64,000 bases of DNA from Desulfosarcina widdelii (GTDB taxonomy: Bacteria > Desulfobacterota > Desulfobacteria > Desulfobacterales > Desulfosarcinaceae), in contig NZ_AP021875.1 in assembly GCF_009688965.1 (NCBI RefSeq), positions 2,976,001 to 3,040,000 of the forward strand, in the 5' to 3' direction. The number at the start of each line of letters is the position of its first letter. The first letter of the stretch is position 1. The notes under the pieces were generated by a model. That model was not told the DNA's origin. It made no database searches and worked only from the letters and a program-made list of their open reading frames with translations. Made by a program: the position numbers and the translations under genes. Of this stretch, positions 47,373 through 55,461 are shown piece by piece.

Positions 47373-49937
47373 CTATATATCCACGTTGGAAAAGTGATAC
47401 CGCCCCGCCATGAATTCGTCCACATAGGCATCCACCATGGTTTCATCCTTCAGGTACATGTCCATCAGGCGGGTTGCGCCCAGCAGGCGCCCGACCCGGT
47501 CCAGAGTGCGGGCCGTGTTGGCCCGGCTGTCAGCCCCATACCGGGCGTCAATGAGATCGATCGTGCGGGTTACGTCGAACCCCAGCCGCTGAAACACCTG
47601 GCTCAGGAAGAGGGCCCGCAGCCGACGTTTATCGATATCGGCACCCCCGCCGGAGAAGCGCAATAAAATGTAATTGTCCGCTTCTTCAGCGCTGCAGACC
47701 GTATCCAGAATCACGAAATGGTAGCCGAAACGCAGGTTCAGGTTGGCGTAGCGGTCGGAAATGATGGCGTGGCTGGCGAACATCACCGAATCCGGATTGG
47801 CGGAACCGCCGCTCAAGGTCACTTTGTCATAGGACTCCCAGTCGAAGTGGGAAAAGTTTCCCCATTGAATATCCGGGTGGGTCAACCCGCCGATCAGCGC
47901 TTGCAGGGGCCGGCTGGCAATCTGAGTCGAGTCCAGTTCGATCCGGTCGCCGGCGCCTTCGGCGAACCCACCGCCGACATCGATCACATAAAAAAGCATG
48001 GGGATACCGAATTTCAGCTTCCTGGAACCCCCGACTTTGCGAAATCGGATATTGCTGAGCTGAAACATGGCTTCCACGGCTTTTTGATGGACAAACCGCA
48101 GGATATCGTGATGGGAGCGGCAGCCTTCCGGGGTAAAATCAGCGCTTTGCGAGTCTACAAGTTCCAGCGCTGAAATGAAGCTCATGATCGCCCCCAAGCG
48201 TTTCATAAAAGGGCTGTCAACCAGCAGGTTCCGGCGGGCACAGGGACTTTCGACCATGCTTTCCACCACGCCGCGATACACGGTTCCGGTTTCCGCATTG
48301 ACCGTGACATCAATCCCCTCCGGTAGAGCATCCAAGGCCCCTTCGGCGTTTACAAGGGTGGGAATTCCGAATTCGCGGGCCACGGAGGCAAAGTGTCCGG
48401 CAAAGCTGCCGGCTTCGGCAACCACGGCATTCATGCGATTCACGGCAGCGGCAAAATCGGGTGGAATATTGCGGGTGACCACAACCGCACCCTCGGACAC
48501 GCGGGCAAGGTCCTCGATCTGCATAACCCGTATCGTCCTGCCGGCGGCGATGCCACCGGCGGCAGGCTCGCCGTCGGCGACCAGCACCTCGTTGTCCACG
48601 TCTTCAAAGGAACACACCGGCCGGCCGCCGATGGGAGAACCCGATTCGGCCTGAAAGGGTCGGGCCTGCAGCAGGACCGGTTGACGGGCGTGGGTCAGGC
48701 ACCATTCCACATCCTGGGGTTCTCCCAGGCGGTCTTCAAGGGACATGCCCCATTGTGCCAAAGAAAGCGCCGTAGATTCCCCGATAGGCGGGTTGCCGGC
48801 CTGTTTGTCGCTTAGCGGGCGTGCAACAAGGCCCCGTTCCGGATCGAAAACCTGCTGCTGCGTCTGGCGATGCGGGCGCCGGGCCACCAGGGTCGGCGGG
48901 TCGGTGGCGGCAACCCGAAAAACGGCCGGAACCGTTGCACCATCCACCAGCGCCTGCCCCTGCCCCCAGATCGCGTGGATCGACAGCCGCCCACCGGTCT
49001 TCGCGGCGGGCTGCCCGGTATACAGGACCCCACTGGCCATGGCGTCGATCATCTCCACCACCAGAACGGCCATGGGGGTTTCACGGTCCGCCAGACCGTA
49101 GTTGATCCGGTAGACCAGGGCCGGCGGTGCATACTTGCTGGCCAGAACGTTTCTATAGGCCTCGACGATATCGGTGGCCTGGACGTTCAGAACGGTCTTG
49201 TACTGGCCGGCAAAAGAACTTTTGGTATCCTCGGCCACGGCGCTGCTGCGAACGGCGAATCGCCCGGTAAAGCGGCAAGTCGCCTGCAGCCGGTCCAATT
49301 CGCCATGGATCGCGTCAGCCACCTCCGGGGGAACCGCTGCCCGGCCGATAGCCCGGCCAATCCGATTCGAGACCTCGGCCAGCGACGCCGGACTGTTGAT
49401 GTCCAGACGCTCCAGTTCAGCGGCAATCGGATCCTCCAAATCGTTGAATTCAATCAATCGATGGAAGGCTCGGGTGGTAACGGCAAAACCGGCCGGGACG
49501 GGAAGCCCGACGGATTGCGATACCCAGGCCAGCTTGGCGGCCTTGCCGCCGACCAGAGAGGCATCCCGGGCCTGCCGCTCGTTCAGGTTCAATACATAGG
49601 GCGGCTCCACGGGCCTTTTTGGCGGCCCCAGCATGAAACGCACATAATCGTCGAATCGTTTGTGGAACCTGCCCAGGGAGGTGTATTTCCCCGGCGCCAC
49701 CCTTGCCAGATCGGCGATCATGCTGCCGACGGCATCGGCAAATTCCCGGTATCTGGCTTCGATGACGTTGAGATCGACAGGCATCTGATCGTAGTAGATC
49801 TCTTCCAACTCGGCCATTTTCTCGTGGGCCTGCTTGTCCTTATCCAGCAGCGACTGAAAGGCGGTGTATTTCTCTCGAATCACCGCACCGGGCTTGAAAA
49901 GCTGCAGGGTCCAGTATGTAAAAAGGTTCTTGATCAT
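47373..49937 (-). CDS. PEP synthase-like protein lacking the PEP-binding barrel
   Basis: The 854-residue product has about 110 extra N-terminal residues, then the ATP-grasp domain of PEP synthase/PPDK (SLVGGKAAKLAWVSQSVGLPVPAGFAVTT, RFAVRSSAVAEDTKSSFAGQYKT, DVEWCL), and a mobile phosphohistidine domain where the motif reads AGSFAGHFASVAREFGIPTLV, keeping the His but losing the usual TSH context. The C-terminal ~290 residues show no PEP-utiliser barrel; they contain a helical part and a beta-rich part (FYVIDVGGGFAEGAGDRIE). It may transfer phosphate to an unusual acceptor. It heads the minus-strand run ending in the MttB-like gene. Confidence 0.88.
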   Translation of the reverse strand: MIKNLFTYWTLQLFKPGAVIREKYTAFQSLLDKDKQAHEKMAELEEIYYDQMPVDLNVIEARYREFADAVGSMIADLARVAPGKYTSLGRFHKRFDDYVRFMLGPPKRPVEPPYVLNLNERQARDASLVGGKAAKLAWVSQSVGLPVPAGFAVTTRAFHRLIEFNDLEDPIAAELERLDINSPASLAEVSNRIGRAIGRAAVPPEVADAIHGELDRLQATCRFTGRFAVRSSAVAEDTKSSFAGQYKTVLNVQATDIVEAYRNVLASKYAPPALVYRINYGLADRETPMAVLVVEMIDAMASGVLYTGQPAAKTGGRLSIHAIWGQGQALVDGATVPAVFRVAATDPPTLVARRPHRQTQQQVFDPERGLVARPLSDKQAGNPPIGESTALSLAQWGMSLEDRLGEPQDVEWCLTHARQPVLLQARPFQAESGSPIGGRPVCSFEDVDNEVLVADGEPAAGGIAAGRTIRVMQIEDLARVSEGAVVVTRNIPPDFAAAVNRMNAVVAEAGSFAGHFASVAREFGIPTLVNAEGALDALPEGIDVTVNAETGTVYRGVVESMVESPCARRNLLVDSPFMKRLGAIMSFISALELVDSQSADFTPEGCRSHHDILRFVHQKAVEAMFQLSNIRFRKVGGSRKLKFGIPMLFYVIDVGGGFAEGAGDRIELDSTQIASRPLQALIGGLTHPDIQWGNFSHFDWESYDKVTLSGGSANPDSVMFASHAIISDRYANLNLRFGYHFVILDTVCSAEEADNYILLRFSGGGADIDKRRLRALFLSQVFQRLGFDVTRTIDLIDARYGADSRANTARTLDRVGRLLGATRLMDMYLKDETMVDAYVDEFMAGRYHFSNVDI

Positions 49938-50133
49938 GGCAAAAACGGGGTCAGAGGCGGCCCCGGCCTAAAAAAATACGCGTTCACGGGGTTGAAATGC
50001 CCAATATGCTGCAGCTTTCTGATCAGTAAGCGTTCACAGGGTGCCGCAGATGTGAGGCGCCGGGTGCGCAGACGGTTTGGTCAACCTTCAAGTGCCCGGG
50101 AACAACGCAGATGCGTTTCCCTGTGAACGCCAG

Positions 50134-50165
50134 CAAAAAAAGCGCCCGGCCGATAGCCGGGCGCT
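50134..50165 (-). terminator. Rho-independent terminator of upp
   Basis: A perfect 10-bp GC-rich stem (50141-50150 with 50156-50165) and 5-nt loop are followed on the minus strand by seven T bases. It lies 31 bases after the upp stop. Confidence 0.9.
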
Positions 50166-50196
50166 CGTTCCACAGCCTTTTCGAACCGATCCTGAT

Positions 50197-50823
50197 TTAC
50201 TTGGTCCCGAAAATCTTGTCGCCGGCATCTCCCAGACCCGGAAGGATATAGCCGATGTCGTTGAGTCTTTCGTCGATGGCCGCCACGTAGACATCCACAT
50301 CGGGATGAGCCTTTTCCAAACGTTTAAGCCCCTCGGGAGCGGCAACCAGAAACAATCCGCGAATCTGCTGGCAGCCGGACTCTTTCAAAAGGTCGATGGT
50401 CGCCACCAACGTTCCGCCCGTAGCCAGCATGGGATCCAGGATGAGGGCGATGCGCTCTTCCATGTTGCTGGTCATTTTCACATAATAGCGAACCGGTTCC
50501 AGGGTCTCTTCGTTGCGGTAAAGCCCTACCACACTCACCTTGGCAGAAGGAATCAGGTTCAGAACGCCGTCCATCATCCCTAAACCAGCGCGAAGAATGG
50601 GAACGACCGTGATCTTCTTGCCCTTGATTTTTTCAACGACCACCTCGCCGGCCCATCCCTGGATGGTACTGGTCTCGGTTTCCAGGTCCTTGGTCGCCTC
50701 ATAGGTGAGCAGCGTTGCCAGTTCATTGGCCAATTCCCTGAATTTTTTTGTGGTCACATCGTGCCCACGCATAAGGCCGATTTTGTGTCTGATAAGCGGG
50801 TGTTCAACGCAGTGTACGGGCAA
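50197..50823 (-). CDS. upp: Uracil phosphoribosyltransferase
   Basis: The 208-residue product converts uracil and PRPP to UMP. Family motifs are [14 protein letters not shown], the PRPP loop [15 protein letters not shown] and the C-terminal uracil loop [19 protein letters not shown]. The length matches bacterial Upp. A TTG start at 50823 lies six bases after AGGAGG and gives the normal N-terminus. It is a single-gene unit with its own terminator. Confidence 0.97.
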   Translation of the reverse strand: MPVHCVEHPLIRHKIGLMRGHDVTTKKFRELANELATLLTYEATKDLETETSTIQGWAGEVVVEKIKGKKITVVPILRAGLGMMDGVLNLIPSAKVSVVGLYRNEETLEPVRYYVKMTSNMEERIALILDPMLATGGTLVATIDLLKESGCQQIRGLFLVAAPEGLKRLEKAHPDVDVYVAAIDERLNDIGYILPGLGDAGDKIFGTK

Positions 50824-50891
50824 AAGATCCTCCTTTACGGCAAACAGTAGTGCAATGTCGGCTTTTCTTAATGTTCGTTCTCATCAAACGG

Positions 50892-51191
50892 TTAGAAATC
50901 GCCTAAAGGCCTGTTGAACGTGAAATTGAACGGGTCGGCCAGAAGGTGATCGTAGGCAGGCTTCGTGTTTCCGCCCAAAGCGGAAAACGGCAAGGAGACA
51001 ATGAATACCGCTCCACCGATTACCGTGGCACAAAGACCCAGGGGTCTTACAATCAAACCATCGGCGGCCATTTTCCCTCCGACGAGATCACTGTCCTGAT
51101 CAAGTTCGCCCGCCAGGCAGGTCGTACAGGGAACTGCGATCAGTGCCAGCGCGGTCAGCAGAATGATAGCGCGTTTTAAAATCGAGATCAT
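50892..51191 (-). CDS. Small exported or membrane protein, conserved-looking
   Basis: The 99-residue product has a signal peptide (KRAIILLTALALIAVPCTTCLAG) and one later hydrophobic stretch (LCATVIGGAVFIVSLPFSALGGN) followed by a short tail with a YDHLLADPFNFTFNRPLGDF ending. The AGGAGG site before the ATG is strong. I recall similar short proteins in sulfate reducers, but cannot give a function or family name. It is 68 bp upstream of the upp start on the same strand. Confidence 0.75.
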   Translation of the reverse strand: MISILKRAIILLTALALIAVPCTTCLAGELDQDSDLVGGKMAADGLIVRPLGLCATVIGGAVFIVSLPFSALGGNTKPAYDHLLADPFNFTFNRPLGDF

Positions 51192-51395
51192 TTCGTTTCC
51201 TCCTTTTTTGATGGGTCGGTCTTCCCGGACAATAAGGGTAAACTGTCGAATTTAATAATATTAGCAGGTATTGGAACCACTTGCAACGCATGAAATGCTT
51301 GAAAACACAGTTTGCGGATCCTATAATGGTTGTCATCCACTTGCCGTCATGGGCATATTCTATCCAACCTCAAGTGATTATAGCTAAAATTCGCT

Positions 51396-53861
51396 GTGGC
51401 CCCTATTGATGACAATTCCGTCGACCCACCCCGGCAACATGTAACCGTGGCCGTGGTCCTCCCAGTCTACGAGACGTTCAGCTACAGCGTTCCGGCGCAC
51501 CTGTCCGACCAGGCCCGTCCCGGAATGCGGGTGCTGGTGCCCTTTGGCCGGCGGACCGTCACCGGATACCTGATCGGGCCGGACCGGCAAACGGACAGCC
51601 GGGAGATCAAGCAGATCCTGGATGTACTCGACGACAGTCCCCTTTTCCCCGAAACCATGATCCCGTTTTTCCAGTGGATCGCAAGTTACTACATGCATCC
51701 ACCAGGGCTGGTGGTCAACACGGCCCTGCCCGCCGGGCTGAACATGACCGACATCGCGGTTCTGACCATAGACGAAAACGGAATACAGGCCCTGGCATCG
51801 TCATCCACCGGACCTGTAGAAAAGTCGATTCTTGCCGCTCTTTCGGAAGGACCGGCCAGCATCAAGCAGCTACAGAAAAAAATCGGCCGGCCGGTGCCAT
51901 GGGCATTGATCCATCGAATGCGTCAACGAAAATGGCTCTTGCTGGACCGGCGCATCGAAGGCGGTCGGATCCGGCCCAAAACGATCCGCATGGTCGCCCT
52001 TGAAAAAAGCGAAAATTTTTCCCGTCGACTGTCCCGGCAGCGCCGGGCCATCTGCGACATCCTGAAAGCCGAAGGCGATCTGAGCGTCCCGGCGTTGAAA
52101 AAACGCATCCCCACCGCCGCCACGCTGGTGCGGGGGATGCAGAAGGCCGGACAGGTCGCCGTGTACGAAAAAACGATCAGTCGGGACCCCTTTGGCGACC
52201 CCATCGAACCGGACACCACGCCCCGGCTCACCGGCGAGCAGACCCGGGCCGTGCGCCAAATGGCCCCGCTGCTGGGCCGCGGATTCAAAACCGTCCTTCT
52301 GGCCGGTGTCACCGGGAGCGGGAAAACCGAGGTGTATCTGCGACTGACCCGGGCAGCCATCAGCAAAAAAATGCAGGTGTTGGTGCTGGTGCCGGAAATC
52401 GGCCTCATTTCCCAGACCGAACGCCGATTCCGGGCCCGGTTTGGAGAAAGGGTGGCTGTGCTTCACAGCGGACTGAGCCGGGGCGAACGCTACGACCAGT
52501 GGTTGAGAATCGTCAAGGAGGAGGCGGCTATTGCCATCGGCGCCCGATCCTGCATCTTTGCACCCTTTACGGATGTCGGCCTGATCATCGTCGACGAAGA
52601 ACACGATTCTTCCTATAAGCAGGAAACCGGACTGCGCTACAACGCAAGGGACCTGGCCGTCGTCCGGGGCCGTCACCACAAGGCCCTGGTAATTCTTGGG
52701 TCGGCCACCCCTTCCGTCCAATCCTGGCACAACGTCACCATCGGCAAATATGATCTTGCCACGCTGTCTAAACGCATCAATCGTCAACCGCTGCCGGAGA
52801 TCCGGACCGTGGATCTCTCCCTATCCCGCGATGAGCGCGGCATCCAACGCTACATCACGCCTCAATTGCAAAAGGAAATCCGCAATACCCTGGACGAAGG
52901 CAACCAGGCCTTGATTTTTCTCAACCGTCGGGGATTTTCCGCATTTCCCATCTGCGCCCACTGCGGTCAGGCCCTGCGATGCAAAAACTGCGACATCTCC
53001 CTGACCCTGCACAAAAAGGCCAATGCGTTCCGCTGCCATTACTGCGGGTTTACCAAAGCGGCCACATCAGCCTGCCCCTCATGCGGCAGCGAGGACATCA
53101 AGCTGCTGGGGATGGGAACCGAAAAGGTTCAGGAAGCCATGGTGCAATTGTTTCCCGACGCAAGGGTGGCGCGCATGGACCGGGACACCATGAATCGTAA
53201 AGGCGCTATCGTGCGCCTGCTCAAGGACCTGAAACACCGTCGCATCGACATTCTGGTGGGCACCCAGATGGTGGCCAAGGGGCACGATTTCCCAGGCATT
53301 ACCCTGGTGGGGGTGGTGTGCGCCGACTTGACCCTCAATTTTCCCGATTTTCGTTCCGGGGAGCGAACCTTTCAACTGTTGGCCCAGGTGGCGGGACGGG
53401 CCGGACGCGGCGAGCACCCGGGCAAGGTGGTCCTGCAGACCTTCAATCCCGACCATTTCACCATCGGCGCGGCAAAGAATCAGGATTTCAAAAAATTTTT
53501 CGACCAGGAAATCAGCTTTCGCAAGGCCTTGGCATACCCACCTTTTTCCCGTATGGTGGCCGTGCGCATTTCCGGTAAAGATCCGCAGAAAACCGCCGAA
53601 ATGGCAGGAAAGATAGGAACAAACGGTCGGCGAATGCTGGCCAACGCCGGTCCCGGCGGCAGCCGGGTGAAGTTAATGGGGCCCATCGAAGCCCCGCTGG
53701 CGCGCATCGCCAACCGCCACCGCTGGCAGTTGCTAATCAGCAGCCCCGACGTGGCCGGACTTCACCGACTGGTCCACGAACTGATGCAAGGCCCAAACTC
53801 AGTCGCGACGGGCCGCGACATCAGGGTTTCCGTCGATGTCGATCCGTTTTTCCTGATGTAA
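51396..53861 (+). CDS. priA: Primosomal protein N' (PriA helicase)
   Basis: The 821-residue product is the replication-restart helicase. The N-terminal 3'-DNA-binding domain (VAVVLPVYETFSYSVP...GMRVLVPFGRRTVTGYLIG) is followed by the helicase core with Walker A GVTGSGKTEVYLR, DEEHDSSYKQE and the zinc-binding insertion (CAHCGQALRCKNC, CHYCG, CPSCG). Later motifs include GTQMVAKGHDFPGITLVG and QVAGRAGRGEHPGKV. The GTG at 51396 is the longest start. The gene ends just before the promoter of the DUF1573 gene. Confidence 0.96.
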   Translation: MAPIDDNSVDPPRQHVTVAVVLPVYETFSYSVPAHLSDQARPGMRVLVPFGRRTVTGYLIGPDRQTDSREIKQILDVLDDSPLFPETMIPFFQWIASYYMHPPGLVVNTALPAGLNMTDIAVLTIDENGIQALASSSTGPVEKSILAALSEGPASIKQLQKKIGRPVPWALIHRMRQRKWLLLDRRIEGGRIRPKTIRMVALEKSENFSRRLSRQRRAICDILKAEGDLSVPALKKRIPTAATLVRGMQKAGQVAVYEKTISRDPFGDPIEPDTTPRLTGEQTRAVRQMAPLLGRGFKTVLLAGVTGSGKTEVYLRLTRAAISKKMQVLVLVPEIGLISQTERRFRARFGERVAVLHSGLSRGERYDQWLRIVKEEAAIAIGARSCIFAPFTDVGLIIVDEEHDSSYKQETGLRYNARDLAVVRGRHHKALVILGSATPSVQSWHNVTIGKYDLATLSKRINRQPLPEIRTVDLSLSRDERGIQRYITPQLQKEIRNTLDEGNQALIFLNRRGFSAFPICAHCGQALRCKNCDISLTLHKKANAFRCHYCGFTKAATSACPSCGSEDIKLLGMGTEKVQEAMVQLFPDARVARMDRDTMNRKGAIVRLLKDLKHRRIDILVGTQMVAKGHDFPGITLVGVVCADLTLNFPDFRSGERTFQLLAQVAGRAGRGEHPGKVVLQTFNPDHFTIGAAKNQDFKKFFDQEISFRKALAYPPFSRMVAVRISGKDPQKTAEMAGKIGTNGRRMLANAGPGGSRVKLMGPIEAPLARIANRHRWQLLISSPDVAGLHRLVHELMQGPNSVATGRDIRVSVDVDPFFLM

Positions 53862-53862
53862 C

Positions 53863-53891
53863 TTGACAGAAGTGGAAGTCAGGCATAAAAA
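53863..53891 (+). promoter_or_regulatory. Candidate sigma-70 promoter of the DUF1573 selenoprotein gene
   Basis: TTGACA (53863-53868) and TAAAAA (53886-53891) are separated by exactly 17 bases. The pair begins two bases after the priA stop and lies about 60 bases before the ATG at 53954. Confidence 0.5.
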
Positions 53892-53953
53892 TATTTTTTT
53901 GGCTTTTGCAAAAACAGCCGGCAGTCAGCGGCTGGTTGATTAAGGAGAAAAAA

Positions 53954-54748
53954 ATGAGATTTCGAATAGTTATCCCAATGGTCATGCTGGCGCTGATGTG
54001 GGGCGCAACGGCCGGTTTCGGGGCGTCGGATCAGGCCGCAGGAAAGGCGTCTTCCAGCGCCGGAACCACCGTTCAAGCTGCGCCCGTCGCCGTTATACCG
54101 GAGTTGAAATACGAATTCACACCGGTGGTTGACGGCGCGGAAGTGACCCACGATTTTACCGTCAAGAATTTCGGCGAGGCAGCTCTTGCCATTCATCAGG
54201 TAAAAACCGGTTGAGGGTGTTCGGTAGCCTCCTATCCGAGGCAGATCCCCGCCGGCGGCGAGGGAACAATCAGCATCAAGGTTCATACCAACGGCTACGG
54301 CGGCCGGACCATGAACAAGCAGATCCAGGTCTTTACCAGCGACCCGGCCAACAACCGCATCACCCTTTCCATTTCAGGCAAGGTGCTCAATTTTGTAAAG
54401 ATAGAGCCCAAATACGCACGGTTGGTTGGCAGATCGGGAACCGACATCCAAAAAAAGATCACCATCACCCGCGAGAAGGCTTATCCGTTCAAAATTACCA
54501 AGGCTAAGGCCAGAAGCGGCAAAGATATCGCTTTTTCGATAGAAGAATTCAGTAAGGAAGGGATCGATGGATACATCCTGACCATCGAAAACAAAAGAGA
54601 GGCGACAGGCCGCTATGCCGACACCCTGACCCTGATTACCGACAGCCCGGTGAAATCCTCTCTCAGGGTTCCGGTTTACGGGCAGATTATTGCCGCCGAG
54701 CCCAGGCCGGCATCCGCACCGGGCCAGAAGAACGCCACGGGCGGGTAA
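53954..54748 (+). CDS. DUF1573 family exported protein, probable selenoprotein (UGA read as Sec at residue 87)
   Basis: From the ATG at 53954 (AAGGAG upstream) a signal peptide (MRFRIVIPMVMLALMW...) leads into a DUF1573 immunoglobulin-like domain: LKYEFTPVVDGAEVTHDFTV, then KNFGEAALAIHQVKTG, TGA (54212-54214), GCSVASYP, GGEGTISIKV. The same frame stays open to 54748 (264 residues counting Sec). DUF1573 proteins typically have Cys-Gly-Cys at this place (KTxCGCT), so the UGA replaces the first Cys, giving U-G-C, a redox-type motif. Reading through also restores the second half of the domain (NRITLSISGKVLNF). A mutation or sequencing error cannot be ruled out without homologs. Confidence 0.8.
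54215..54265 (+). other. Region expected to hold a bacterial SECIS element
   Basis: Two hairpins follow the UGA. One is 54221-54239, UCGGUA...UA-U-CCGA with apical loop GCCUCC, about 12 nt from the UGA. The other is 54246-54265, UCCC-CGCC, loop GGC, GGCG-A-GGGA, with its loop about 40 nt from the UGA. Bacterial SECIS loops usually lie roughly 16-37 nt downstream and begin with G, so neither is a textbook fit. Confidence 0.35.
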
Positions 54749-54775
54749 GGCATTCATTACCCAAATGAAGGAAAA

Positions 54776-54814
54776 GACAAGAGCATCGATCCTCTATCGT
54801 CGATGCTCTTTGTC
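54776..54814 (+). terminator. Hairpin after the DUF1573 gene
   Basis: GACAA-GAGCATCGA pairs with TCGATGCTC-TTTGTC with one bulged A. It follows the DUF1573 stop by 28 bases and spans the upstream ATG (54803) of the next reading frame, which supports the GTG start at 54836 for that gene. No long T-run follows. Confidence 0.5.
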
Positions 54815-54835
54815 GTGAATGAAGGAAAGGCAACT

Positions 54836-55456
54836 GTGACAGCCGAAACCAAAGTGGTCGCCTTCGATTGCGATGGCGTTATGTTCGACAGCCGGGAGGC
54901 CAACCGCGCCTATTACAACCATCTGTTGGATCGTTTCCACCTGCCGGAAATGACACCGGAGCAGTTGGCCTATGCCCATATGCACACCGTCGGTGAAGCG
55001 CTGGCCTTTCTGATTCCGGACAGCGCCACCCTCGAGGCCGCCCACGCCTACCGCAAGAAACTGGGATACCTGCCGTTTCTCAAATACATGCAGATGGAAC
55101 CCGGTTTGGTCGAGCTGCTGGAGCGTCTTCACCCCCGGTATAAAACCGCAGTGGCCACCAACCGGACCGACACCATGGCTCATGTGCTGGTGGACAACCG
55201 CATCGATCACCTTTTCGATCTGGTGGTCTGTGCACTGGATGTGACATTTCCCAAACCCCACCCCGAAGCCCTCAACAAGGTGGTCGATCATTTTGCCGTC
55301 CTGCCCGATGAGGTCATTTATGTGGGCGACTCGCAGGTGGATGAGATGGCGGCCAGGCAAGCCGGCATTTTCTTCGTGGCCTACCGCAATCCGGAACTGA
55401 AGGCGGATCGTCACATCCGGCAGTTGTCCGAGATTGCAGATCTACTGGATTTTTAG
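54836..55456 (+). CDS. HAD family phosphatase, phosphoglycolate phosphatase-like
   Basis: The product is about 206 residues. HAD motif I is FDCDGVMFDS with the nucleophilic Asp, motif II is TNRT after KTAVA, the lysine motif is in FPKPHPEAL, and motif III is YVGDSQVDEMAA. A cap domain lies after motif I, as in phosphoglycolate phosphatase and other subfamily IA members. The GTG at 54836 is chosen because GAAGGAAAGG lies upstream and the earlier ATG is inside the hairpin. The next gene begins five bases after its stop, so the two are co-transcribed. Confidence 0.9.
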   Translation: MTAETKVVAFDCDGVMFDSREANRAYYNHLLDRFHLPEMTPEQLAYAHMHTVGEALAFLIPDSATLEAAHAYRKKLGYLPFLKYMQMEPGLVELLERLHPRYKTAVATNRTDTMAHVLVDNRIDHLFDLVVCALDVTFPKPHPEALNKVVDHFAVLPDEVIYVGDSQVDEMAARQAGIFFVAYRNPELKADRHIRQLSEIADLLDF

Positions 55457-55461
55457 AAATC

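Noticed and set aside
54212..54214. TGA taken as a plain nonsense mutation making a DUF1573 pseudogene
   Set aside because: Frame and domain continue, the position equals the conserved Cys of the CGC motif, and the gene has a good promoter, ribosome site and signal peptide; selenocysteine explains it better, though not proven.
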